A DNA stretch of 7,076 nucleotides from Candidatus Gastranaerophilales bacterium (GCA_900772035.1 CAAGQE010000357.1:1-7076); one strand, 5' to 3'; positions 1-6,848 are shown, numbered from the stretch's first letter. A program made the numbers and translations. The notes: a model not told the origin generated them from the letters alone.

Positions 1-1544
1 CAAACATTTTTTCCGCCATGAGGTTCCAAGGTGTTTCCCGTAAAGCCCATAATCATTGAATCCCAGTCATAAGTTCCCGAAATTTTTCCGATAAGAGTAT
101 TAAACTCAATCGGTTTAAAGTTGACCTTAATTCCGAGTTCTTTAAGGTCTGATTTAATCATTATGCCGACCGATTCTCGCTCGGTATTTCCTGCATTTGT
201 GAGCAAGTCAAACGAAACAATATTGCCGTGTTTATCGTGCAAGTTGCCGGATTTATCCTTGTAAAAACCTGATTTTTTCAGATATTCATTTGCGATATTC
301 AAGTCGCGTTTGTGACCTTTTGCAATCTCTTCATTCAAAAATATTGAGCCTAATGCCTCGGGAGTAAACAGAGGTGCTCCGACACCGTTTAAAATGTTTG
401 CAACCTGAGAATCTCTGTCAATCGCATAATCGACGGCTTTTCGGAAGTTTTTATCTCTGAACCATTCCTGCTTTTTCTTTTCGACAAAATATTTTCCTTT
501 GTCGTTTTTGCGGTCATTGAGGTTGAATACGATAAACGATGTTCCCGTGCTTGCGCCGAGGTTGTAGAGTGTATATCCGCCTTCATGTTCATTTTGCTTA
601 AATCTTGCGGCATCTGAGCCACGAACGCTGATTATATCAAGTTCGCCTGATTCAAACTTTAACAACTCGTTGTTTAAATCCCCGACTATTTGTATAACAT
701 ATTTGTCTAAATACGGGAGTTTGTCGCCGTTTTTATTAATTAAATAATAATTGTCAGAACGTTTTAATACGACTCTTTGTGCCGGAACGTATTCGGCAAG
801 TCTGAATGCGCCCGAGGTTACAAATTTATCTGGCGGGGTATTAGTTCCCCAGTATGAATCAAATGCCTTTTTACCTTTTTTTACAACGGGTTGTAAAACA
901 TGCTTCGGCGCAATGCTTTCTGATAAAAACCTCAAAAAGGGAGCATAAGGTTTAATAGTCGTAAATCTTACCGTGTATTTATCGAGTTTTTCAACTTTCG
1001 GCAATTGTCCGTCTATGATGACTGAGTCTCGGACGCTGGTATTTCCGTATCCTGCAAGCAAAATATCATTCCAGGTAAAAACGACGTCATCTGCCGTAAT
1101 ATCTTTGCCGTCAGACCATTTTAAACCTTTTCTCAAGGTTACGGTGTAAACCTTATTGTCGGGAGAAATTGTATAACTTTTTGCCAAATTAGGGATAACT
1201 TCGCCTGTATTAACATCTGTCGTAAGCAACGAATCAAACATAAGCGTGCCGATTTCAACAGACATGTTATCTTTTGCAGTCCATAAGTTAAATGTCTTTG
1301 GACCCTCACCTATGGTTGAGGTGACAAATTCTCCGCCGAATTTTCCGACAGGAAGTTGTGATAGAAGGTAATCAACTCCGTTTATTGTAATATTTTTAGG
1401 TTCATCGTAAGTATAAGTATCAGTTTTTTGAGATTTAGAAACCATTGGGGCATCTTGCTTTTGAGGTTTATCAACAGAAAAACATGCGCTTAAAACAAGT
1501 GCCAAAACAATAATTAATACCGATAATTTCCCTAATTTATTCAT
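1..1544 (-). CDS. ABC transporter substrate-binding lipoprotein, family 5 (peptide/nickel type), 3' end cut by window
   Basis: Reading the minus strand from the ATG at 1544 gives 514 open codons to the window edge with no stop, so the C-terminus is missing. Family members of this shape usually run to about 550-620 residues. Residues 1-21 form a lipoprotein signal: Lys-rich start, hydrophobic core, then the lipobox LSAC with Cys21 as the lipidated residue. A polar linker follows. The family 5 signature is at about 138-159 (LRKGLKWSDGKDITADDVVF), and further typical blocks are SGAFRL (244-249), a FESGELDI block (297-304) and FRKAVDYAIDRD (367-378). By family, it is a membrane-anchored receptor that captures oligopeptides or similar solutes for an ABC importer; the ligand cannot be read from sequence. 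The start is forced: an in-frame TAA lies upstream at 1577-1575 with no other usual start between. There is no clear Shine-Dalgarno sequence. Permease and ATPase genes, if linked, would lie off the left edge. Confidence 0.93.
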   Translation of the reverse strand, partial: MNKLGKLSVLIIVLALVLSACFSVDKPQKQDAPMVSKSQKTDTYTYDEPKNITINGVDYLLSQLPVGKFGGEFVTSTIGEGPKTFNLWTAKDNMSVEIGTLMFDSLLTTDVNTGEVIPNLAKSYTISPDNKVYTVTLRKGLKWSDGKDITADDVVFTWNDILLAGYGNTSVRDSVIIDGQLPKVEKLDKYTVRFTTIKPYAPFLRFLSESIAPKHVLQPVVKKGKKAFDSYWGTNTPPDKFVTSGAFRLAEYVPAQRVVLKRSDNYYLINKNGDKLPYLDKYVIQIVGDLNNELLKFESGELDIISVRGSDAARFKQNEHEGGYTLYNLGASTGTSFIVFNLNDRKNDKGKYFVEKKKQEWFRDKNFRKAVDYAIDRDSQVANILNGVGAPLFTPEALGSIFLNEEIAKGHKRDLNIANEYLKKSGFYKDKSGNLHDKHGNIVSFDLLTNAGNTERESVGIMIKSDLKELGIKVNFKPIEFNTLIGKISGTYDWDSMIMGFTGNTLEPHGGKNV

Positions 1545-1600
1545 AATTTGAGAGTAACATAAATTTGTGTAAAGTTAAACCTAGCCAAGTGTTGAAATGA

Positions 1601-1629
1601 TTGAAGAAGTCTGAATTTTTTGATATAAT
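1601..1629 (+). promoter_or_regulatory. Sigma-70-type promoter of the nfeD-qmcA operon
   Basis: TTGAAG at 1601-1606 (4 of 6 to TTGACA) is followed after exactly 17 bp by a perfect TATAAT at 1624-1629, preceded by TG at 1621-1622, which makes it an extended -10. The predicted transcription start, about 7 bp downstream, falls near 1636, at the start of the Shine-Dalgarno sequence, so the 5' leader would be only about 12 nt. Confidence 0.75.
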
Positions 1630-1635
1630 TTCTTC

Positions 1636-1642
1636 AAAGGAG
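1636..1642 (+). promoter_or_regulatory. Ribosome binding site of nfeD-like gene
   Basis: AAAGGAG ends 5 nt before the ATG at 1648, a near-perfect Shine-Dalgarno sequence that fixes this start. Confidence 0.85.
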
Positions 1643-1647
1643 TTACT

Positions 1648-2088
1648 ATGAATTTTTGGATAATTTTGTTGACTGTTTCGGTGTGCTTTCTTTTGCTTGA
1701 AATGTTTACGCCAACATTATTCTTTATCAATTTGGCAATTGCCGCTGCAATCTGTGCGTTGCTTTCATTTTTGGGTTATTCGTACACGGTATTGGTCTTT
1801 GCTTTCTTGATAATTTCAATTATTACCATCGGATTTGTCAGACCGCTTTTGCTTAAAAAAATGCAAGGAAAAGCCCACCAGACAGGTATGGATGACAAAT
1901 ATATCGGTAAAAGTGCAAAAGTAGTTCAAGAAATCACACAAACGTCAGGAAGAGTTGCAATATACGGTGAAGAGTGGCAGGCTCACTTACCCGAAGAGCA
2001 AACAGAACCTATTCCTGTCGGAGAATTGGTTAAAATTATATCTAATGACAGTATTGTATTTATTGTTGAAAAAATAAAGGAGAACTAA
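1648..2088 (+). CDS. NfeD-like integral membrane protein with C-terminal OB-fold
   Basis: The 146-residue product has hydrophobic helices at about 4-25, 27-43 and 46-65, followed by a soluble domain at about 84-143. The motif around 87-113 (GKSAKVVQ, then SGRVAIYGEEWQAH) is the NfeD C-terminal beta-barrel (OB-fold) signature, including the conserved G-E-x-W-x-A. The length matches the short NfeD class (E. coli YbbJ-like) that lacks the N-terminal serine-protease domain. Such proteins are encoded next to SPFH proteins and are thought to be their membrane partners, helping form or stabilise membrane microdomains. The next gene is exactly such an SPFH protein, starting immediately after this stop codon, so the two are almost certainly co-transcribed and translationally coupled. 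The exact biochemical role of short NfeD proteins is not settled. Expression is probably from the extended -10 promoter just upstream. Confidence 0.9.
   Translation: MNFWIILLTVSVCFLLLEMFTPTLFFINLAIAAAICALLSFLGYSYTVLVFAFLIISIITIGFVRPLLLKKMQGKAHQTGMDDKYIGKSAKVVQEITQTSGRVAIYGEEWQAHLPEEQTEPIPVGELVKIISNDSIVFIVEKIKEN
2076..2082 (+). promoter_or_regulatory. Ribosome binding site of qmcA inside the nfeD 3' end
   Basis: AAAGGAG lies in the last codons of the nfeD-like gene, 6 nt before the ATG at 2089. It is the same sequence used by the upstream gene, which suggests both are translated strongly and in similar amounts. Confidence 0.85.
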
Positions 2089-3075
2089 ATGCCGTTTTTT
2101 ACACTATTTTTATTCGTAGTTGCAATTTTCGCAATTATTTTCTGCTTGAAGTCAATTAAAATCGTTCAACAAGCAGAAGTCATGATTATTGAAAGACTTG
2201 GTAAATTTGACAGAGTTTTGGAATCAGGCTTTCAATTCATTATTCCCTTGATTGATATGCCCCGTTCCATCAACTGGAAGCAAACTCAAACTTTGCCCGA
2301 CGGTCGCAGTTATTCGTTCTACTCATCAAAAGACAGAATCGACCTTCGTGAATCAGTTTACGATTTTCCCCGTCAAAACGTAATTACAAAAGATAACGTC
2401 TCTATCGGAATTAACGCTCTTATTTATTTCCAAATCGTTAATCCGAAAAGTGCAGTTTACGAAATTCAAAACTTACCCGAAGCAATCGAAAAACTTACTC
2501 AAACAACATTGAGAAACATTATCGGTGAACTTGATTTGGATGAAGTTTTGGTTTCAAGAGACACAATTAACCACAAATTGAGAAACATCCTCGACGAAGC
2601 ATCAAATAAATGGGGTGTTAAAGTCAACCGCGTTGAACTTCAAGACGTTATTCCGCCTGCTGATATTCAAGCATCTATGGAAAAACAAATGAAGGCAGAA
2701 AGAGACAGACGTGCTGCTATTTTGGAAGCGGAAGGTCTTAAAAAATCAGCAATTCTTGAAGCAGAAGGTGAAAAAGAAGCAGCAATCAACAAGGCTGAAG
2801 GGGAAAGACAAGCTGCCGTACTTCGTGCAACAGGGGAAGCAGATGCCAGAATTTTGCAAGCGGAAGCTGAAAAGAAAGCAATCCAACTCATCATTGAAGC
2901 AATCGAAGGTCACGGTCAACCCGACAAATACCTTATCGCTGTTCGTTACCTCGAAACATTGAAAGATATGGTATCAGGCGAAAACAACAAAGTTATCTAC
3001 ATGCCTTACGAAGCAACAGGTGTTCTTTCATCAATTGACGGTATCAAAGAAATGCTTACGGGTGTTAAACACTAA
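2089..3075 (+). CDS. qmcA: SPFH-domain (stomatin/prohibitin-like) protein, QmcA family
   Basis: The 328-residue product starts with one membrane helix (about 3-21). An SPFH domain follows: VQQAEVMIIERLGKF at 26-40, the characteristic DFPRQNVITKDNVSIGINA at 92-110, and a segment ending in GVKVNRVELQDVIPP (176-190). Residues 209-264 form a very regular coiled coil of five 11-residue repeats of the AILEAEGxxxx type. The C-terminal block (YLIAVRYLETL, then a PYEATGVLSSIDGI-like stretch, 281-319) matches the QmcA/stomatin C-terminus. The family forms large oligomeric rings or cages at the inner membrane and is linked to microdomains and to control of membrane proteases such as FtsH. Compared with E. 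coli QmcA (305 residues, recalled from memory) there is an extra polar segment of about 20 residues at 63-86. The gene is the second in an operon with the nfeD-like gene, with no intergenic base, and ends at a strong terminator. Confidence 0.93.
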   Translation: MPFFTLFLFVVAIFAIIFCLKSIKIVQQAEVMIIERLGKFDRVLESGFQFIIPLIDMPRSINWKQTQTLPDGRSYSFYSSKDRIDLRESVYDFPRQNVITKDNVSIGINALIYFQIVNPKSAVYEIQNLPEAIEKLTQTTLRNIIGELDLDEVLVSRDTINHKLRNILDEASNKWGVKVNRVELQDVIPPADIQASMEKQMKAERDRRAAILEAEGLKKSAILEAEGEKEAAINKAEGERQAAVLRATGEADARILQAEAEKKAIQLIIEAIEGHGQPDKYLIAVRYLETLKDMVSGENNKVIYMPYEATGVLSSIDGIKEMLTGVKH

Positions 3076-3092
3076 TAAAAAACCAAATACTG

Positions 3093-3123
3093 AAAAAGGA
3101 ACGGCAATCGCTGTTCCTTTTTT
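3093..3123. terminator. Bidirectional Rho-independent terminator between convergent qmcA and rarA
   Basis: The stem GGAACGGC (3098-3105) pairs with GCTGTTCC (3110-3117) around an AATC loop, with 7 Watson-Crick pairs and one G-T. It is flanked by A5 on the left and T6 on the right, so it works as an intrinsic terminator read from either strand. It ends the rightward nfeD-qmcA operon. On the minus strand it directly follows rarA, whose stop codon (3124-3122) sits in the T/A tract. Confidence 0.9.
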
Positions 3124-4354
3124 ATTCTTTAAAATACTTTTTATCTTTCAATTCATCGGGCATGAATTGTTGTTTATAATCGAGATTATCGTGTGTATAG
3201 ACATAACCGATGCCAAATCCGTATTTGCCTGCATCTTTATAGTGCGCATCTCGCAAATGCATCGGGGGCGGATAATTTTTCCCCGACATAATATCTGAAA
3301 TTGCTTCATCTACCGCGCAAATCGCGCGATTAGACTTAGGTGCCGTAGCGACATATTCAACCGCTTGTGCCAAAGGTATTCTTGCTTCAGGCATTCCTAA
3401 AAGTTCTGCGGCTCTGTGAGCATTCATGGCAACGTTAAGAGCATTTGGGTCGGCATTTCCGACATCTTCTGCCGCACAGACAATAAGCCGTCTTGCAATA
3501 AATCTCGGATCTTCGCCTGCGGTTATCATCTTTGCAAGCCAATAAATCGCGGCATCTCTGTCAGAACCTCTTAAACTCTTTTGAAATGCGGATGCCATAT
3601 CGTAATGGTCACTTTGAGAATATTTTATCAAAGTTGTTTGGGCAAGTTCTTCAAGTCTTTTGGTTGTTAAAATTCTAACACCGTCTTTGATATCGGAAGC
3701 AAAAAACAAATCTTCAACGAGGTTTAGTGCGGCTCTTGCGTCTCCTCTCGCAAAATTGATAATCATTTCAATAATATCGCGCTGAACTTTTGCATCGGAA
3801 TAATTATCTTTTAAGTAGTGAAAACCTTTTGCGATAATACTTTCGATATTTTTATCATCAAGTGCTGAAAGTCTCATTACCCTTACCCTCGACAAAAGCG
3901 CGGGGATAACCTGAAACGACGGGTTTTCAGTCGTTGAACCCATCAGATAAAACGTGCCGTTTTCAACGTGGGGCAAAAGTGCATCCTGCTGAGTTTTTGA
4001 ATATCTGTGGATTTCGTCCAAAAACAAAATGGTTTTCTTGCCGTAAGTCAGATTTTCTTTTGCCTTTTCAACGGTGTCTTTAATGTCTTTAACACCAGAA
4101 GTTACCGCCGAAAGTTCAATAAATTCCGCATTAACTTTCTTGGCAAGAAGTCTTGCAAGGGTGGTTTTTCCGCATCCGGGAGGACCCCAAAATAATACAG
4201 AGAACAATCTTCCCGAATTTAAGAGTCCGAAAAGAGCAGAATTATTGGAAATAATCTCTGTTTGTCCGAGATATTCATCAAGCGTCTTTGGACGTAATAT
4301 TTCAGCAAGCGGTACCTGCTTATTAGAATTTCTTAAATCGTCAAACAAATCCAT
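3122..4354 (-). CDS. rarA: Replication-associated recombination protein A (RarA/MgsA), AAA+ ATPase
   Basis: The product is 410 residues from the ATG at 4354. The N-terminus PLAEILRPKTLDEYLGQ (15-31) is the standard RarA/clamp-loader-like opening. Walker A is GPPGCGKTT (57-65), Walker B is LFLDEIHR (110-117), sensor 1 is GSTTENPSF (139-147), a probable arginine finger is in SRVRV (155-159) and sensor 2 is GDARAALN (204-211). The C-terminal half has the RarA-specific KSLRGSDRDAAIYWLAKM (259-276), the ARRLIVCAAEDVG block (287-299) and MHLRDAHYKDA (365-375), and ends YKQQFMPDELKDKKYF. By family it is a DNA-dependent ATPase acting at stalled replication forks and gaps. An N-terminal extension of 30 residues to 4444 is open, but it is rejected because homology begins at MDLF and the extension is translated from the AT-rich divergent promoter. 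AAAGGG about 12 nt before the ATG is a somewhat distant Shine-Dalgarno. The gene is slightly shorter than E. coli RarA (447). Confidence 0.95.
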   Translation of the reverse strand: MDLFDDLRNSNKQVPLAEILRPKTLDEYLGQTEIISNNSALFGLLNSGRLFSVLFWGPPGCGKTTLARLLAKKVNAEFIELSAVTSGVKDIKDTVEKAKENLTYGKKTILFLDEIHRYSKTQQDALLPHVENGTFYLMGSTTENPSFQVIPALLSRVRVMRLSALDDKNIESIIAKGFHYLKDNYSDAKVQRDIIEMIINFARGDARAALNLVEDLFFASDIKDGVRILTTKRLEELAQTTLIKYSQSDHYDMASAFQKSLRGSDRDAAIYWLAKMITAGEDPRFIARRLIVCAAEDVGNADPNALNVAMNAHRAAELLGMPEARIPLAQAVEYVATAPKSNRAICAVDEAISDIMSGKNYPPPMHLRDAHYKDAGKYGFGIGYVYTHDNLDYKQQFMPDELKDKKYFKE

Positions 4355-4419
4355 TGTTACAAACTGCCCTTTCGCAATTATTATTATAATATATAAATTG
4401 TATAAGGTGAGTGAAAAAC
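4355..4419. promoter_or_regulatory. Divergent promoter region between rarA and the family 1 binding protein
   Basis: This 65-bp gap is almost entirely A/T between 4377 and 4404 and must drive genes in both directions. Several -10-like hexamers are present: TATAAT on the plus strand at 4385-4390, TATAAA at 4392-4397 and TATAAT on the minus strand at 4388-4383. I cannot pair any of them with a convincing -35. The promoters probably overlap, so the two genes may compete for polymerase, but which hexamers are used is undetermined. Confidence 0.5.
4404..4410 (+). promoter_or_regulatory. Ribosome binding site choosing the ATG at 4420
   Basis: AAGGTGA ends 9 nt before the ATG at 4420 but directly abuts the in-frame GTG at 4411. 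The spacing therefore supports ATG 4420 and argues against the three-residue longer GTG form. Confidence 0.7.
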
Positions 4420-5643
4420 ATGAAGAATAAATATATTGCAACATTAATTGTGTTCATAATGACCGTTACATTTCTGTTAACGGGATGTTCGACGAAAAAA
4501 TCCAACGAAAACGAACTCGTTTTTTGGACATTACAAATGGGCACATTCGACAAATATATTACTGGAATTATTGATGAATTCGAAGCTCAAAATCCCGATA
4601 TTAAAATCAAATGGGTAGACGTACCGTACTCGGAGGGTGAAAAACGCACACTAGCCGCGTTATTATCCGACAATCCCCCTGATTTAATAAATTTAACTCC
4701 CGATTTTTCTGCAATGGCTGCACAAAAAAACACGCTTTTTGAAATTCCAAAATCCGCAATAGATGAGAATTTCCCGACATCTCTTCAACAAAGCCTTTCC
4801 TTCAACGGAAAATTTTTCGCAGTTCCGTTTTATGTAACGTCTGCTATAACATTTGCAAATAAAGACTTAATGGCAAAATCAAATATAAAGTCCGTACCGA
4901 AAACTTACGATGGAATGTTTGCTCAAGCCCAAAACGCTAAATCAGCAGGCTTCTATATCGAAATGCCAACCGTCAACGAAAATATGACATTTTTGAAAAT
5001 TTTGAATAAATATAATGTCAACCTTTACGAAAATATCAATTCAGACCAAGCATACAGGATTTTTTCTTTATATAAAAACCTTTATCAAAATAATTTAATT
5101 CCGAAAGAATCTTTAACCCAAAACCACAGAGAAGCGCTTGAAAAATATATGTCAGGACAAATTGTGTTCTTACAGGCAGGTTCAAACTTCTTGAACATTA
5201 TTAAAGAAAATGCCCCCACGGTATACGATTCAACCGTTCTTTCAGAGCAAATGATGGGAGATTCCGGAAAATACGACTATTCATTAATGAATTTAATTAT
5301 TCCGAAAAAGTCAAAACATGCACAAGATGCTTTGAAATTTGCGCTCTTTTTGACTAACAAAGAAAACCAACTTGAACTTGCAAAACTCACATCAGTTCTG
5401 CCCGCAAATAAATTTGCGCTTTCTGACGAATACTTTAATAAAACGGATTCAAAAGAAGCACTTGCAAGAAATATCAGCGCTAATCAAATTAAAAATCTTG
5501 GTTCTGAAATTCAAAACAGGCGAAGCAAAAAAAATCTCATCATGCTTACAAACACCGCATTGGCGCAGATTATGACCAATCAAGGTGACACAAAAACTAT
5601 TCTTTTTGAACTTAATAAAAAAATACAAGATTTGGAAGAATAA
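4420..5643 (+). CDS. ABC transporter substrate-binding lipoprotein, family 1 (sugar type)
   Basis: The product is 407 residues from ATG 4420. A lipoprotein signal ends in the lipobox LTGC, with Cys23 as the lipidated residue. The mature part begins with ELVFWTLQMG (32-41), followed by IIDEFEAQNPDIKIKWVDVPY (about 50-70), a LLSDNPPDLINL block (81-92) and GKFFAVPF (130-137). These are the hallmark early segments of family 1 extracellular solute-binding proteins, which mostly bind sugars or polyols. Late segments such as MSGQIVFLQAGS (244-255) and YDYSLMNLIIPKKSKHAQDA (285-304) fit the same fold. It should be anchored on the outer face of the inner membrane, delivering a ligand to an ABC importer; the ligand cannot be deduced. 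No permease or ATPase gene is adjacent: upstream is divergent rarA and downstream is an LptF/G permease, so this looks like an orphan binding protein. No terminator separates it from the next gene. Confidence 0.92.
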   Translation: MKNKYIATLIVFIMTVTFLLTGCSTKKSNENELVFWTLQMGTFDKYITGIIDEFEAQNPDIKIKWVDVPYSEGEKRTLAALLSDNPPDLINLTPDFSAMAAQKNTLFEIPKSAIDENFPTSLQQSLSFNGKFFAVPFYVTSAITFANKDLMAKSNIKSVPKTYDGMFAQAQNAKSAGFYIEMPTVNENMTFLKILNKYNVNLYENINSDQAYRIFSLYKNLYQNNLIPKESLTQNHREALEKYMSGQIVFLQAGSNFLNIIKENAPTVYDSTVLSEQMMGDSGKYDYSLMNLIIPKKSKHAQDALKFALFLTNKENQLELAKLTSVLPANKFALSDEYFNKTDSKEALARNISANQIKNLGSEIQNRRSKKNLIMLTNTALAQIMTNQGDTKTILFELNKKIQDLEE

Positions 5644-5667
5644 CTTTAATATTTGTTCTGTTTGAAG

Positions 5668-5673
5668 TAAAAT
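5668..5673 (+). promoter_or_regulatory. Possible -10 element placing the lptF/G start at the transcript 5' end
   Basis: TAAAAT lies 6 nt before the ATG at 5680. A transcription start about 7 bp downstream would coincide with the start codon and give a leaderless mRNA. The -35 region is weak (TTTAAT at 5645-5650 with 17 bp spacing, 3 of 6), so read-through from the upstream gene is an alternative source of transcript. Confidence 0.35.
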
Positions 5674-5679
5674 TCAGTC

Positions 5680-6804
5680 ATGAAGAAGTTTCAAATCAGT
5701 AATCTGGATAAATACATTCTAAGGCAAATATTTGAGGTTTTCGTTTTTGGCGTTTTGATTTTTACGTCAATTATTTTCGCCTCCGAAACTTTTACAACGT
5801 TGATTAAGCAGATTTCTCACTACGGTATGCCCGTTAAAATCGCTTTTATGCTTATTCTTTTGAATTTGCCGACAGTTATGGTCATGACAATCCCGATTTC
5901 TGTTTTGTTTGCAACCGTTATGACGGTAAACAGAATGTGTCTGTCATCGGAAATCACGGTACTTCGCGCATGCGGTGTCAGCATTAACAGAATTGCAAAG
6001 CCGATATTCACATTTGCAATCTGTGCAACTTTGCTCACATTCTTTATTAACGAAACGATTGTTCCCATAACAACTCAACAATCACGTTATTTGGCAATGT
6101 GGTCAATCACACAAAGACATATTCCTAAAGGAAAGAAAAACTTTACCTTGAAAGAATTGAAAAACGGTATTGAACTAAAAAGGTTCTTCTACGTTGAAGA
6201 ATGCAAAGACGGTCAATTCAAAAACGTTTCGATTTTAGATGTTTCAGACCCTTCCGCAATTCAAATAATTCAAGCAAAATCAGGTTCATCAGTCGAAAAA
6301 GGCTGGCTCTTTGAAAACGCATCCGCATATACAATTACTCCAAAAGGTAAGAATTTAAGCACATCTTGGTTTGAAAAAACAATTGTCGATTTCGGCTCCG
6401 AAGTTAACAAAGCATTAATTTCCGGCGACCAAGGCGCAACAAACAACTTCTTCCAATTATTTAAGTTGTTGGTAAAAGACAAAACAAATCCCGACAGCCA
6501 ACTCACGGAAAAAGAAAGAATTGAAAGCACAATCAGCCTTTGGGACAAAACAGCATTTCCTCTTACTGCCGTTGTTTTGGTATTATTAGGTGTTCCGCTT
6601 GCAATAACCCCACCCAGAGTGCGCTATAATCGCGGATTTTTATTCAGTATTTTAATTATATTCTTTTATTATTTAATAAGAGCATTTTCGATTTCATTTG
6701 GCGAATCGGGTGTCGTTATCCCGATTTTGGCAGCTTGGTTACCGAATATCGTAATTTCAACAATCGGTATATATCTATACTACAAACGCGCTTACACCAT
6801 ATAA
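5680..6804 (+). CDS. LptF/LptG-family (YjgP/YjgQ) lipopolysaccharide export permease
   Basis: The 374-residue product has the LptF/G layout. Hydrophobic helices lie at about 15-36, 52-82 (long, with a proline-rich MTIPISVLFA) and 104-125. A soluble stretch of about 130-285 corresponds to the periplasmic beta-jellyroll. Three more helices lie at about 292-310, 319-340 and 344-367. The family motif SSEITVLRACGVS (89-101) sits on the cytoplasmic loop that couples to the LptB ATPase. LptF and LptG extract LPS from the inner membrane and pass it to the Lpt bridge. Only one paralogue is in the window, so whether it is LptF, LptG or a sole homologue (as in some lineages) is open. The start is forced because an in-frame TAA lies at 5668-5670 and no other start intervenes. 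There is no clear Shine-Dalgarno sequence; only a weak GAAG sits about 12 nt upstream. It follows the family 1 binding-protein gene by 36 nt on the same strand. Confidence 0.93.
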   Translation: MKKFQISNLDKYILRQIFEVFVFGVLIFTSIIFASETFTTLIKQISHYGMPVKIAFMLILLNLPTVMVMTIPISVLFATVMTVNRMCLSSEITVLRACGVSINRIAKPIFTFAICATLLTFFINETIVPITTQQSRYLAMWSITQRHIPKGKKNFTLKELKNGIELKRFFYVEECKDGQFKNVSILDVSDPSAIQIIQAKSGSSVEKGWLFENASAYTITPKGKNLSTSWFEKTIVDFGSEVNKALISGDQGATNNFFQLFKLLVKDKTNPDSQLTEKERIESTISLWDKTAFPLTAVVLVLLGVPLAITPPRVRYNRGFLFSILIIFFYYLIRAFSISFGESGVVIPILAAWLPNIVISTIGIYLYYKRAYTI

Positions 6805-6848
6805 TACAAGGTTTTGCGTCTTACGATACCGCCAAAAGTCAATCATGG

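Larger units (their letters stand above)
1545..1647. promoter_or_regulatory. Divergent intergenic region between the family 5 binding protein and nfeD
   Basis: This 103-bp gap separates two divergently transcribed genes. Rightward it holds a good promoter and ribosome binding site for nfeD (listed separately). Leftward I see only a weak -10-like TATGTT (minus strand, 1561-1556) without a convincing -35 at the right spacing, and no Shine-Dalgarno sequence before the ATG at 1544. If that -10 is used, the leftward transcript would begin only a few bases before the start codon. Confidence 0.5.

Noticed and set aside
751..948. 65-codon open frame on the plus strand opposite the family 5 binding-protein gene
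   Set aside because: It lies wholly inside a well-supported gene on the other strand, with no ribosome site and no recognisable domain.
2713..2880. 33-bp periodic DNA in qmcA as a tandem or CRISPR-like repeat
   Set aside because: The periodicity comes from 11-residue protein repeats in a coding coiled coil; the DNA units differ from each other and there are no spacers.
2667..2894. Open frame on the minus strand opposite the QmcA coiled coil
   Set aside because: Its Ala/Ser-rich repetitive sequence is a shadow of the Ala/Glu repeat codons of qmcA; there is no ribosome site or family likeness.
4411..4419. GTG start for the family 1 binding protein
   Set aside because: The Shine-Dalgarno AAGGTGA abuts the GTG directly, leaving no spacing, but lies 9 nt before the ATG at 4420.
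4074..4430. 118-codon open frame on the plus strand opposite rarA
   Set aside because: It is antisense to the Walker A-containing region of rarA and has no independent coding evidence.
4355..4444. N-terminal extension of rarA by 30 residues to an ATG at 4444
   Set aside because: The extension is low-complexity (a run of Ile) translated from the AT-rich divergent promoter and would overlap the start of the neighbouring lipoprotein gene; RarA homology begins at MDLF encoded from 4354.
6812..6837. Hairpin TTTTG-CG / CG-C-CAAAA just after the lptF/G stop, as a terminator
   Set aside because: The stem is short with a bulge and an 11-nt loop, and no T-run follows.
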